DNA of 44,294 bases, from positions 1 through 44,294 of the forward strand of contig JAMXLK010000101.1 in the NCBI GenBank assembly GCA_024281075.1, in the 5' to 3' direction. The notes beneath the pieces were generated by a model. That model searched no databases. It saw only the letters and a list, made by a program, of their open reading frames with translations, and was not told the origin of the DNA. The position numbers were made by a program, and so were the translations under genes. Shown here piece by piece: positions 1-7,656 of the stretch. This DNA is from Vulcanimicrobiia bacterium (GTDB lineage: Bacteria; Vulcanimicrobiota; Vulcanimicrobiia; Vulcanimicrobiales; Vulcanimicrobiaceae). Within the stretch, counting starts at the first letter, position 1, and every line of letters starts with the position of its first letter.

Positions 1-986
1 ACGCGGCCGATGCCGACGACGCCCTGATACGACGTGAACCACATCGCTCCGATCGGGCCGAGCGCGATCTGCCGCAGTTCGTCGCCTCCCACGGCGTGCG
101 AACCGTAGAAGTGCATTTTCCCCGCTCTCGTGACGCGGCCCAGTCCGAAGCGTCCGTTGAAATCCGTAAACCACAGCGCGCGGTCCGATCCGATTGCGAT
201 GCCGGACGGAGCGCCGCCTGGATAGTTCGTCGGATACTCCGTATACTTGCCGCCGGTCGTTAAGCGGCCGATTGCGTTGGCTGCGAGTTCGGTAAACCAG
301 AGCGCTTTATCCGGGCCGACACAGATCCATGCGGGCCCCGCACCGACGGTGTACGATTTATGCTCTCCTTTTGGAGTCACACGGATCACTTGGTCGGAGA
401 AACTGCTTCCTTTTGCATTTTGCGTGACCCAAAGGTTGCCGTCCGGTCCGGTTACGATGCCTTGCAGCTGCGCGGTTGGATCGGCAACTGCAAAATGTTT
501 GAACTTCCCCTGGGTGGTCACGCGCGCGACGCCGCCGCTCTGCGCGAACCACAAGGCCCCGTCGGGCCCGGTAGTAATCCCGTGCGGACGTGAGCCTTGC
601 GAATCCTTAAAAAGCTTCAACGTGCCGTTTTTCATGAGGGTACCGACGCCGCCGCCCGCAAGCGTGAACCATATGTCCTTATCGGGCCCCTCGGTGATCC
701 CATCCGAGACCGCTGCGCCGACGGGCTGCTGCAGCGTGTACGTTCCGTTCGCCGTGATGCGGCCGACGACGTCATTGCCGGGATCCGTGAACCACGCGTC
801 ATTGAGCGGCCCCCCGACGATTCCATCCGGGGTCGCGTCCCCGAATCCATCGCTGTAAAAGGTCACTTTTCCGCGCTTGTCCGGGCGAATTACTTGTGAT
901 GGTTTGTACGAGGGAGCCTCAGAAACGGCGGCAGAATTTGGAAACGCGCAACCCGCCGCGGCTGAAACGATCAGCACGGCGATCAA
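1..986 (-). CDS. Vgb/NHL-like beta-propeller lipoprotein, 3' end cut by the window edge
   Basis: The minus-strand frame is open from about 1013 to base 1 and runs off the window. It encodes repeated blades of the type GPDGALWF / GPDKALWFTE / GSDRALWFTD, the pattern of virginiamycin-B-lyase-like and NHL propellers. A short hydrophobic stretch ends in AAAGC, a lipobox, so the mature protein should be an exported lipoprotein. The start is unclear: the first ordinary start codon is TTG at 986, but this leaves out an Arg-rich n-region (ETPRRRA) coded just upstream, which would be included only if the ATA at 1013 were used. The upstream gene ends at 1010, so the two are probably co-transcribed. Lyase activity should not be assumed; most relatives with this fold are uncharacterised. 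Confidence 0.8.
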   Translation of the reverse strand, partial: MIAVLIVSAAAGCAFPNSAAVSEAPSYKPSQVIRPDKRGKVTFYSDGFGDATPDGIVGGPLNDAWFTDPGNDVVGRITANGTYTLQQPVGAAVSDGITEGPDKDIWFTLAGGGVGTLMKNGTLKLFKDSQGSRPHGITTGPDGALWFAQSGGVARVTTQGKFKHFAVADPTAQLQGIVTGPDGNLWVTQNAKGSSFSDQVIRVTPKGEHKSYTVGAGPAWICVGPDKALWFTELAANAIGRLTTGGKYTEYPTNYPGGAPSGIAIGSDRALWFTDFNGRFGLGRVTRAGKMHFYGSHAVGGDELRQIALGPIGAMWFTSYQGVVGIGR

Positions 987-1009
987 AACGGCTCGGCGAC
1001 GCGGCGTCT

Positions 1010-1384
1010 CTATTGCAAAACCTGTCCGGTCGCAAACTTAACGCGCCCCGGTATGCAAAGCTCGGGCTCGGCACCTTGCCAAACCTCTCCGACGAGCGCA
1101 TTGGTAAGGTTGTGATTGATCTGAGCCATATGCGTAAACGTTCCGCGATCGGTTAGAGTGTACGTCTTTCCACGGTACTTGACCAAGAAGTCTACTTCAC
1201 TCGCCGGCGTCTCGTGACGGTCGTAATAGACGACGTTCACTCCATTGGTTTGCGTGTGGCTCGCATTTTCATTAACCATGCAGCGCTGCAAGATGATGCC
1301 GAACGCGGATCTGGTTTTTGCCCAAGCGCTGCTGGGCGCTACAAGCACGGCAAGCGTCATCGTGATGATTATGAGTGGTCGCAC
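1010..1384 (-). CDS. small secreted protein of unknown function
   Basis: A 124-residue protein starting with GTG, with GGAG about eight bases upstream. Residues 1-22 form a signal peptide with a typical AWA cleavage site. The mature part has two cysteines (in LQRCMV and ELCIPG) that could form a disulfide, and ends in a short hydrophilic tail. I do not recognise a family. Its stop codon lies at the very beginning of the following propeller lipoprotein gene, so the two look like one transcript. An internal ATG at 1360 would still leave a shorter signal sequence. Confidence 0.75.
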   Translation of the reverse strand: MRPLIIITMTLAVLVAPSSAWAKTRSAFGIILQRCMVNENASHTQTNGVNVVYYDRHETPASEVDFLVKYRGKTYTLTDRGTFTHMAQINHNLTNALVGEVWQGAEPELCIPGRVKFATGQVLQ

Positions 1385-1597
1385 TGGTCCGCTCCACTTC
1401 TGCGGCGCGCTGCCGCTACCACCCGTCGGTTAGCCAAGGGCAAACGGCGACCTGTCCAAGCGAGCGAGCCAATGCTCGGTATGGACGTAGTTATGATTGC
1501 TGAGAATGCGATTAAGCGAGGAATACGCGGGATGGTGATCTGGGTAACGCTCTGCAAAACGCGTCCGTCCCATCTCCGCTCAGGAGGCGTACTCCAA
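1385..1597. other. divergent intergenic region
   Basis: 213 bases separate the minus-strand secreted protein from the plus-strand His-rich protein. The region must hold promoters for both. I see only a weak TATGAT-like hexamer near 1490 on the plus strand and no convincing -35 partner, and no RNA gene. A strong ribosome binding site (CAGGAGG, 1581-1587) lies before the ATG at 1598. Confidence 0.5.
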
Positions 1598-2908
1598 ATG
1601 AAAAGGTCCTTCTTCACCGTCGTCGCCACCGTTTTGATCGCCGCACTGCCGCTTGCCGCCTCGGCGCAAGTCAGCGTCGGGGTTGGGATCGGCTTTGGCG
1701 GGCCCGGATGGGGCGTCGGCATTACGGCCGGCTATGCGCCTCCGCCGCTGCCGTACTACAGCGTTCCGCCGGCGCCGTATGCGGGCGCGCAACTGATCCC
1801 CGGATACTGGGCGTGGGGACCCTACGGCTATTATTGGGTCCCGGCGTATTGGACGGCTCCTCCGGTGAGCGGCTACTACTGGACGCCCGGTTACTGGGGC
1901 TACACGGGCGGCGTCTACGCGTGGAATCCCGGATACTGGGGGCCGACGGTCGGCTTCTACGGCGGAATTAATTACGGCTTCGGCTACTACGGCAGCGGAT
2001 TCGTTGGCGGATTCTGGGCTGGACCGACCTTTATGTACAACACCGCCGTGCTTCCGGTGAGCGGCACGATCGTAGGCAACACGTACGTCAACAAGACGGT
2101 CATCAACAAGACCGTGATCAATAACTCGCGCGTCTCGTTCAATGGCGGACGCAACGGGGTCCACGCACGACCGACCGCGGCGCAGGTGGCCGCGCGGCGG
2201 CACGGCGTACCGGCGACGGCCGCCCAGCGCAGTCATATTACTGCAGCTGCGCACAATCGCGCGCTTGCTGCGCGCGTCAATCACGGCCATCCGCCCGTTT
2301 CTGTAGCCCATGCATCAGGTGCGCAGCACGTCGCGCACGGCACCGTCAACGCAGCGACCCATCACAACGCGACAGTGGCGGCCTCCCATCACAACGCGTC
2401 GATGACGGCGGGGCATCACAACGCTTCGGTCGCGTCCGCGCATCACAACGCGCCCACGACGGCGACGCATCACAACGCGTCGATGGCCGCAGCGCCGCAC
2501 CACAGCGCATCGATGGCGGCTGGGCACCACAGCGCATCGATCGCGTCCGCGCATCACAACGCACCGACGACGGCGACGCATCACAATGCGTCGATGGCCG
2601 CAGCGCCGCATCACAACGCATCGATGGCGGCAGCGTCGCATCACAACGCGTCGATGGCTGCGGCGCCGCATCACAACGCGTCGATGGCCGCAGCGCCGCA
2701 TCACGGCGGCAGTGTGTATGCGGGACATCCGGGCGGCGGCGGCTTCCATAGCGGCGGCATGTACGGCGGCGGTCATCCCGGTGGTGGCGGATTTTCGCGC
2801 GGTCCGGGCGGTGGCGGCTTCTCGCACGGTCCCGGCGGCGGAATGTCGGGCGGTGGCGGCGGCCGTGGCCCCGGTGGCGGCGGCGGAGGCAGACCTCCGA
2901 AGGGCTAG
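1598..2908 (+). CDS. secreted WXXGXW-type, His-rich tandem-repeat, Gly-rich protein
   Basis: A 436-residue exported protein. The ATG at 1598 follows AGGAGG and opens a clean signal peptide ending ASA at about residue 23; the frame is open further upstream but that part is not protein-like. Three low-complexity zones follow. Residues about 45-150 carry Tyr/Trp/Pro repeats such as PGYWAWGP, TPGYWGY and NPGYWGP, resembling the WXXGXW repeat family (PF12779). Residues about 253-370 hold 14 His-His dipeptides in units like HHNASMAAAP. The last 65 residues are Gly-rich. A strong terminator follows, so the gene is likely monocistronic. Function is unknown. The His pairs suggest metal binding and the aromatic/Gly parts suggest a surface or envelope structural role; both are inference. 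Confidence 0.85.
   Translation: MKRSFFTVVATVLIAALPLAASAQVSVGVGIGFGGPGWGVGITAGYAPPPLPYYSVPPAPYAGAQLIPGYWAWGPYGYYWVPAYWTAPPVSGYYWTPGYWGYTGGVYAWNPGYWGPTVGFYGGINYGFGYYGSGFVGGFWAGPTFMYNTAVLPVSGTIVGNTYVNKTVINKTVINNSRVSFNGGRNGVHARPTAAQVAARRHGVPATAAQRSHITAAAHNRALAARVNHGHPPVSVAHASGAQHVAHGTVNAATHHNATVAASHHNASMTAGHHNASVASAHHNAPTTATHHNASMAAAPHHSASMAAGHHSASIASAHHNAPTTATHHNASMAAAPHHNASMAAASHHNASMAAAPHHNASMAAAPHHGGSVYAGHPGGGGFHSGGMYGGGHPGGGGFSRGPGGGGFSHGPGGGMSGGGGGRGPGGGGGGRPPKG
2359..2706 (+). repeat. in-gene tandem repeat coding for HHNASMAA-type units
   Basis: Units of about 24-30 bases beginning with a CATCAC or CACCAC pair recur 14 times with a conserved reading frame. A larger block of roughly ten dozen bases, coding for HHxAS(V/I)ASAHHNAPTTAT plus the next unit, is duplicated with few changes, so there is a higher-order repeat on top of the short one. 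Such arrays are prone to expansion and contraction. Confidence 0.85.
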
Positions 2909-2930
2909 CCGTTTAACGCGCATATCTCCC

Positions 2931-2970
2931 GGACCGTGCCGCCCGAACGCAGGGCGGCACGGTCCTTTTT
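2931..2970 (+). terminator. strong intrinsic terminator after the His-rich gene
   Basis: A perfect 14-bp stem (arms 2931-2944 and 2952-2965) with a 7-base loop is followed directly by TTTTT. This is the clearest rho-independent terminator in the window and ends the transcript of the His-rich protein. Confidence 0.95.
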
Positions 2971-2999
2971 ATCTTGACAGGTGACCGAGAGGAGATGAC

Positions 3000-3686
3000 A
3001 TGGCCGATTCAAGTCTGCTTATGCCTGGCGCCGACGAAGCGTATCGGCAATCGCGCGATCGGCTGCGTCAAGCCGAGATCGAACTGCGCGACCGCATCGA
3101 AGAAGTGGCGGCGATGCGACGCGGCCTTCCGCCCGGACCCGCCGTTCCCGACTACAGCTTTACCGAGATGGACGGAAACCACGTTCGCTTATCGGAGCTC
3201 TTTACCGGCGATAAGAACGATTTGATCGTCTATCATCTGATGTACTGGGCGAAGGACGACGACTTTTGCCCGATGTGTTCGCTCTGGATCGACGGTTTCA
3301 ACGGAATCGCGCCGCACATCACGCAGCGTGCAAATTTCGTCGTTGCGTCGCGAGCGCCGGTCGACAAGCTCAGGGCATGGGGCGAGCGCCGCGGGTGGCA
3401 TCGGTTGCACCTATTATCCGACGACGGTTCGCAGTTTGCGCGAGACATCGATGCGGAAGACGCCGAAGGCAACCCGGATTCGACCATCGTTGTGTTCACG
3501 AAGAGCGGCGGACAAATCCGTCATTTTTACACTGCGCATCCGTTGCTGGCGGACCGCGAGCGCGGCATCGATCTGCTCTGCCCGGTTTGGCATCTACTCG
3601 ATATCACACCGTCGGGCCGCGGCGATTGGTACGGCGACAACGATGCGTTCGACGCATCGCTGCGTCAGCTCGTGGGTACGGTTTAA
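3000..3686 (+). CDS. DUF899 family thioredoxin-like protein
   Basis: A 228-residue cytoplasmic protein. After an N-terminal helix (about 1-40) comes LPPGPAVPDYSF, a sequence typical of DUF899 (PF05988), followed by a thioredoxin-like fold with a CPMC motif at about residues 90-93 and the family-type segment YHLMYWAKDD. The two cysteines sit where the redox motif of peroxiredoxin/thioredoxin folds is found, but the enzymatic reaction of DUF899 proteins is not established. The ATG at 3000 is preceded by GAGGAG. It stands alone between a terminator and a convergent gene. Confidence 0.9.
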   Translation: MADSSLLMPGADEAYRQSRDRLRQAEIELRDRIEEVAAMRRGLPPGPAVPDYSFTEMDGNHVRLSELFTGDKNDLIVYHLMYWAKDDDFCPMCSLWIDGFNGIAPHITQRANFVVASRAPVDKLRAWGERRGWHRLHLLSDDGSQFARDIDAEDAEGNPDSTIVVFTKSGGQIRHFYTAHPLLADRERGIDLLCPVWHLLDITPSGRGDWYGDNDAFDASLRQLVGTV

Positions 3687-3711
3687 TGCCGCAACCGCTG
3701 CGTCAAATCTA

Positions 3712-4077
3712 TCAAATCGGCGGACCGATGACGATATAGGTCTTGCCTTTGTAACTCTGCACCAACACGACCATGCCCGACGCGGCGCTTCCCACGAGAA
3801 ACGCGTCCTCATTTTGCATGCCGGGCTGCTGCACTTCTTGCGCGCCTTTGAGCTGCGCTTGATACCAGGCTTTCACTTTCGCGAAGCTGTCGGCGGTCAC
3901 GTAGGTCTTGGCTTGCGCCGGCGGAGCCTTCATGGCGACACCGACCGGACGAGTCGTCGCGACCGCGCCCGGGTAGACCGGCGGCGCGCTAGCGGTTACC
4001 GAGATTGGATTGAGAGCGAACGCAAAAACCGCCGCGAGAACCGCGGAGACGAATGCGCCGTTGATGCGTAGGGACAT
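3712..4077 (-). CDS. small secreted protein of unknown function
   Basis: A 121-residue protein with an N-terminal signal sequence (about 1-29, ending TASA). The mature part contains a helix with AKVKAWYQAQLKGAQE and a C-terminal beta-rich part ending in KTYIVIGPPI. The start is well supported by AAGGAG upstream of the ATG at 4077. I do not recognise the family. The segment 'adsfakVKAWYqaqL' recalls short periplasmic proteins in which a Tyr-X-X-X-Leu helix packs on a sheet, but no function follows from that. It is divergent from the rhodanese gene with a 32-base gap, so they may share a regulatory region. Confidence 0.75.
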   Translation of the reverse strand: MSLRINGAFVSAVLAAVFAFALNPISVTASAPPVYPGAVATTRPVGVAMKAPPAQAKTYVTADSFAKVKAWYQAQLKGAQEVQQPGMQNEDAFLVGSAASGMVVLVQSYKGKTYIVIGPPI

Positions 4078-4109
4078 TGTTTGTATCTCCTTAAGAAGTT
4101 TGTTGCAAT

Positions 4110-4409
4110 ATGGATACGATTTCGCCTGGTGAGCTTCGCGCTCGTAAAGCCGAGCTCAAACTCTTCGACATTCGTAAGGACCCCGACGATCGGCAAATCC
4201 CCAGTTCGGAACGCGCCGAAGGGTCGGCGCTTGAAAGCGGCAATACTCTGCCGTTCGGCAAGGACGAAGAGGTGGTGCTGTACTGCGGCAGCGGTAACTC
4301 ATGCAGCCGGATCGCCAAGACGCTGCGCGACCGGGGTTATCACACGGTCGCGCTCGAGGGTGGCTACAAAGGCTGGCTCGACGCCGGATTTCCTACCGAA
4401 GACCGTTAG
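4110..4409 (+). CDS. single-domain rhodanese-like protein
   Basis: A 99-residue rhodanese domain. It has the N-terminal FDIRKDP motif, the active-site loop YCGSGNSCSR with the catalytic cysteine at about residue 59, and the C-terminal LEGGYKGWLDAGFP that is highly typical of the family. It probably acts as a cytoplasmic sulfurtransferase carrying a persulfide on Cys59. The central part (residues 25-50) is shorter and less conserved than in most rhodaneses. The loop has a second cysteine at about residue 65. There is no clear ribosome binding site. Confidence 0.9.
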   Translation: MDTISPGELRARKAELKLFDIRKDPDDRQIPSSERAEGSALESGNTLPFGKDEEVVLYCGSGNSCSRIAKTLRDRGYHTVALEGGYKGWLDAGFPTEDR

Positions 4410-4421
4410 TACCGCCCCCTC

Positions 4422-4796
4422 TTAGGAGCACGGAATCTCCGAATCGCTGCCGCCGTCGGCAACGATGCCGTTGCGGAACGTGTATTCGTCGCCGACATGT
4501 TTGACGCTCTCGTAGGTGCCGTGCACCGTAACGATCTGACCATTGGCTGACGGCTCGGCGCCGAAAGAAATGACCGGCAAGCATTGGCTCGAGCAGACCG
4601 AGTAGGTCACGTAGGGATTGCCGTGATGCGAGACCTTCCGTTCTAAGTGCTCCACGGTGCCCTTGACGTCGACGTGCCGGCCATCGTAGGTGGTCGGGCT
4701 ACCGACGATCTGATCGATGGTTGCGGCGGGCGCGATCGCCGGGAGCGCCGCAAGCAGCGCGAAGGTTAATGCGGGAATAGCAAATCGTGTCATCAT
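4422..4796 (-). CDS. secreted OB-fold-like small protein
   Basis: A 124-residue exported protein; residues 1-24 form a signal peptide (ending APA). The mature part (TYDGRHVDVKGTV..., GQIVTVHGTYESVKHVGDEYTFRNGIVA) has the alternating strands of a single-stranded-DNA-binding-like OB fold found in periplasmic nucleic-acid-binding-like domains, but the fold call is by eye. Two cysteines in CSSQC and one near the C-terminus are present. It starts with tandem ATG codons. It lies downstream of and on the same strand as the SBP56-like gene, separated by a 16-bp palindrome. Confidence 0.75.
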   Translation of the reverse strand: MMTRFAIPALTFALLAALPAIAPAATIDQIVGSPTTYDGRHVDVKGTVEHLERKVSHHGNPYVTYSVCSSQCLPVISFGAEPSANGQIVTVHGTYESVKHVGDEYTFRNGIVADGGSDSEIPCS

Positions 4797-4809
4797 GCAG
4801 CTATCGTAG

Positions 4810-4825
4810 CGGTACGGCCGTACCG
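4810..4825. repeat. perfect 16-bp palindrome
   Basis: CGGTACGGCCGTACCG reads the same on both strands and lies between the stop of the SBP56-like gene and the start of the small OB-fold gene. There is no T-tract, so it is more likely an operator or RNA-processing site than a terminator, but chance cannot be excluded. Confidence 0.5.
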
Positions 4826-4835
4826 AATCGCACGG

Positions 4836-6008
4836 CTACGGGTTGCTGAAGACGGCGCCGTGGGGAACCGCAGCGCCCTTCCAGCCGTCCGGCCACGCAC
4901 GGCTGAAGTCAATCGACTCCGGCTGTAACGCGAGCCGGCCATTGTCGCGATCGATCGTCGCGAACCGTGCGTGCGTCGCAAGCGCGCCATATCCCGTGAT
5001 CACGAGGCGATCACCCTGCGGTTCCAGCGCCAGCCAGTGCGGATACTCGCCGGCATCGAGCAGCAGGCGGCTGACTTCGCGTGGGTGGGCGGGATCGTGC
5101 AGGTCGAGGCTGACGATGGCGTGGCCGCTCTGCATCGTTTGCACGAGATAGTTGCCCGCAACGACCGGCACTTCGCAGAGCCGGTAACCGAAATCGTAGA
5201 CGTGCTGCAGTGACGGATGCGCGCCGGTGAGATCGTGCAGCAAAAAGAGCCCGCATCTGAACGTCGGCACGACCACCGTTTCGCCGTCGGCGAGCACGCG
5301 CGGCTCCGATGAGTCCGCGGCGTCGTCGTAATACCAGTCCGGCGGCTTTGGAAGCACGACCGTATGCAGCAGCCGCAGGTCTGAGAGACGCCAGATCTGC
5401 ACCACGCGGCTGGTCTGCGCGCCCATCATGTCGGCGCTGCTGGTGACGACGCGATCGAGCTTTTCGACGACGGCCATGCTGTACGGCCGAATGTTCGGAT
5501 CGACACCCGCGTTGGCGGCCGAACTCATCTTGACGCCGTGGCCGTGGCCATCGAGCTCGACGAGACCCCCCGGGCTGCGGTTGAAGCCTTTCGTATATTG
5601 AAACGTCGCGAGCGTATTGCCGTTCGAGAGATAGACGAACGAGTGCGGATACATGTACGGCCCGGCGTTGCGGAATTGGCCCACAAGGCGGGGATTCGAT
5701 GGATCGGCTAGATCGAACATATAGGTTCGATCGGCTTGCCAATCATTAGCAAAGAGCACGCCGTTGCGCGCAAGGGCGTAGTTGGTGTGATGGACCATCG
5801 TCGCCGCCGTACCGACGTCGCGCATCGCGACGAGCTTTCCGAACGGCGATGAGCCGGGCGACACGTCGAAGGTCGCGATGAACGCGCGTCCGTCCGGCAC
5901 TTCCATCGCCCACGCAAAAAGGTAGCGGCTGGAACGCGGCGCCGGCGCCGCTGCGAGGAGCAGCGCCGCAACGAGCGCAAAGAAACGTCGCATGCCGGTA
6001 TGTCGCAT
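4836..6008 (-). CDS. secreted beta-propeller resembling selenium-binding protein/methanethiol oxidase (SBP56)
   Basis: A 390-residue protein with a signal sequence in the first 25 residues. Conserved-looking pieces include MVHHTNYAL, YMYPHSFVYL, ADMMG and YPHWLALEP, where His pairs and single His sit in propeller blades as in the SBP56 family, whose members bind metal with blade histidines. It is shorter than typical SBP56 (about 460). The assignment is by motif resemblance and could instead be a generic lactonase-like propeller. The start may be Met1 (6008) or Met6 (5993); neither has a clear ribosome binding site. The divergent lipoprotein starts only 8 bases away from 6008. Confidence 0.7.
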   Translation of the reverse strand: MRHTGMRRFFALVAALLLAAAPAPRSSRYLFAWAMEVPDGRAFIATFDVSPGSSPFGKLVAMRDVGTAATMVHHTNYALARNGVLFANDWQADRTYMFDLADPSNPRLVGQFRNAGPYMYPHSFVYLSNGNTLATFQYTKGFNRSPGGLVELDGHGHGVKMSSAANAGVDPNIRPYSMAVVEKLDRVVTSSADMMGAQTSRVVQIWRLSDLRLLHTVVLPKPPDWYYDDAADSSEPRVLADGETVVVPTFRCGLFLLHDLTGAHPSLQHVYDFGYRLCEVPVVAGNYLVQTMQSGHAIVSLDLHDPAHPREVSRLLLDAGEYPHWLALEPQGDRLVITGYGALATHARFATIDRDNGRLALQPESIDFSRAWPDGWKGAAVPHGAVFSNP

Positions 6009-6016
6009 GACGGTAT

Positions 6017-6463
6017 ATGAGAGTTAGACGCCGTTTCGGCGGCTTACTCTTCGTTGCGGCGTTGTGCGCCGGTTGCGCCGCACCGAAGCCGTATGCGATT
6101 TCGCAAGCCGATCAGCAGCGATTCACGGCGGGCTTGATTCGCGTCGAGCGCGCGGGCAAAGCGCCATTGATCGAAGGCTTGAGTAACTGCATCGTCTATA
6201 AGGCGCAGTACGACGGCCAGCGTATCACGGGCTGGAAGGCTGCCCTCGGCGCCGATTGGGGCGGGACCTATCCGGCGTTTCTAACGGGGTGTATGGATCA
6301 GTCGCTCGCCTATCGGAACGGTGAAGTGCGCGTCTATCTCTGCGCGCGAGCGATCGGCGCCGGTGGCGGCTGCAACAACGGCGGCTACTATCGCAGCCGT
6401 ACCGGTGAGCGTCCGTGGCTTCGGAGCTGGAACCAGATTCGCTGGGCGGCTCTGCCGCCATAG
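6017..6463 (+). CDS. lipoprotein of unknown function
   Basis: A 148-residue protein with an Arg-rich n-region, a hydrophobic core and the lipobox LCAGC, so it should be lipidated at about Cys19. The mature part has at least six further residues of Cys or aromatic type spaced through Gly-rich segments (GAGGGCNNGGYY), suggesting disulfides. I do not recognise the family. The gene is convergent with the serine-hydrolase-like gene (7-base gap) and starts almost back-to-back with the SBP56-like gene, so its promoter must overlap the other gene's leader. Confidence 0.75.
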   Translation: MRVRRRFGGLLFVAALCAGCAAPKPYAISQADQQRFTAGLIRVERAGKAPLIEGLSNCIVYKAQYDGQRITGWKAALGADWGGTYPAFLTGCMDQSLAYRNGEVRVYLCARAIGAGGGCNNGGYYRSRTGERPWLRSWNQIRWAALPP

Positions 6464-6470
6464 TTTCGCG

Positions 6471-7634
6471 TTACTTCGGCGGTGGCGGCATCGTGTTCGG
6501 TGCCAGCGCGCCGACGAGATCGCGAAAGACCTGCACCGCTCCGAGTCCGGTGTTGCCTTGCGCGTCGTAGGCGTCTTGCGCGTTCGTGCCCTCGACGGCG
6601 ACGGTCAGTTTCTGCGCCGGGAGCGTGCCGACCGCGCCGGAAGCGCCGGCGAAACCGAGTGTCTGCGTGATCCACGGACCGTTGTTGATCACGCCGAGAC
6701 CGTAGTTGAACGCGACACTATTGGCATGACACGCGGGACAACCGGCTTGTGAGTGACCGAAGCCCACCAGACTCGGTTTGACCTGTTCGGCCGAGGACTG
6801 CGCAGAAAGCAGCTTACCGGATGCGACGGCCTCGAGCGAGATGCCGAGATCGGATATATCGGTCGTCTGCACGGCGCCTTCGGCGGTCGTCCACGATGGG
6901 TTCCAAAACGTTCCCTCTTCCGAGAACGGGATGTTTGGTTTGATGCCGAGCGTCTCACGGCGCTCCGACGTGAACGAATGCAACACCGGCTGCGGGATTT
7001 CCGGAGTCGTAAAAGCCGCCGTTTGCGTGAGGCCCATCGGGCCGAGCACGTATTTCTGCAGCGCATCCGCCAGCGGCGTGCCGGCAATCTTTTCGAGCAC
7101 GCGCCCGAGGATGACGTAGTTGGTATGCGAGTAGCCCCAATTCGTTCCCGGCGCGAACTGCATGGGTTTCGAAACGCCGAACTCGATGAGCTCTTCGGGA
7201 GTAAACTGCCGGAACGGATCGCGATAAAGGGCGTTCTGCAGCTCGGGCTGATAGACGTAATCGGCATAACCGGACGTCATCTGAGCGAGATTGCGTAGCG
7301 TGACGCGATCGGCGTCGGGCAGGTTCGGAAAATACTGCGACAGCTTGGTGTCGAGCGTCGTCTTTTTTTGGTCGACGAACACGAGCAGCAGCGTCGCCAT
7401 GTACGTAAACGCGAGCGCGCCGTTGCGAAAGTGCATGTCCGCGGTGGCCGGCACGCCGGTCATCGACTCGCCGAACGCGCGCGCATAAACCGGATTCCCG
7501 TTCGAGCGCACTTGCACGATGACGGCCCGCAGATGATTCGCCGCCATGCTTTTTTGCACGGCGGCGTCGATCGTAGCTTGCGAAGGAAAGTCGGCGGCGG
7601 CTGCCACGAGGAGCCCGATGTGCGCTAACAGCAT
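6471..7634 (-). CDS. beta-lactamase/DD-peptidase-fold protein lacking the catalytic motifs
   Basis: A 387-residue exported protein of the serine beta-lactamase-like family (PF00144). The family frame is clear: HFRNGALAFTYMATLL, QMTSGYADYVY, FAPGTNWGYSHTNYVILG. However, the S-x-x-K motif normally found in FRIGSxxKxFTA is replaced by FRNGALAFTYMA, so both the nucleophilic Ser and the general-base Lys are gone. The third motif, usually HTG or KTG, reads FAG. Only the Tyr of the Y-x-N motif remains (YSH). A CPACH motif near residue 300 could bind metal or form a disulfide. It is therefore probably a pseudo-enzyme or a binding protein. It lies 22 bases downstream of yceI on the same strand. Confidence 0.88.
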   Translation of the reverse strand: MLLAHIGLLVAAAADFPSQATIDAAVQKSMAANHLRAVIVQVRSNGNPVYARAFGESMTGVPATADMHFRNGALAFTYMATLLLVFVDQKKTTLDTKLSQYFPNLPDADRVTLRNLAQMTSGYADYVYQPELQNALYRDPFRQFTPEELIEFGVSKPMQFAPGTNWGYSHTNYVILGRVLEKIAGTPLADALQKYVLGPMGLTQTAAFTTPEIPQPVLHSFTSERRETLGIKPNIPFSEEGTFWNPSWTTAEGAVQTTDISDLGISLEAVASGKLLSAQSSAEQVKPSLVGFGHSQAGCPACHANSVAFNYGLGVINNGPWITQTLGFAGASGAVGTLPAQKLTVAVEGTNAQDAYDAQGNTGLGAVQVFRDLVGALAPNTMPPPPK

Positions 7635-7656
7635 CGGGGCAGCGTTAGCATCAAAG

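Noticed and set aside
2315-2923. Long minus-strand frame, Arg/His/Cys-rich
   Set aside because: It is the antisense shadow of the HHN repeats and Gly-rich tail; composition is unnatural and there is no ribosome site.
3362-3380. TCGACAAGCTCAGGG resembling the REP loop
   Set aside because: Inside the DUF899 gene with no pairing left arm; best explained by coding sequence.
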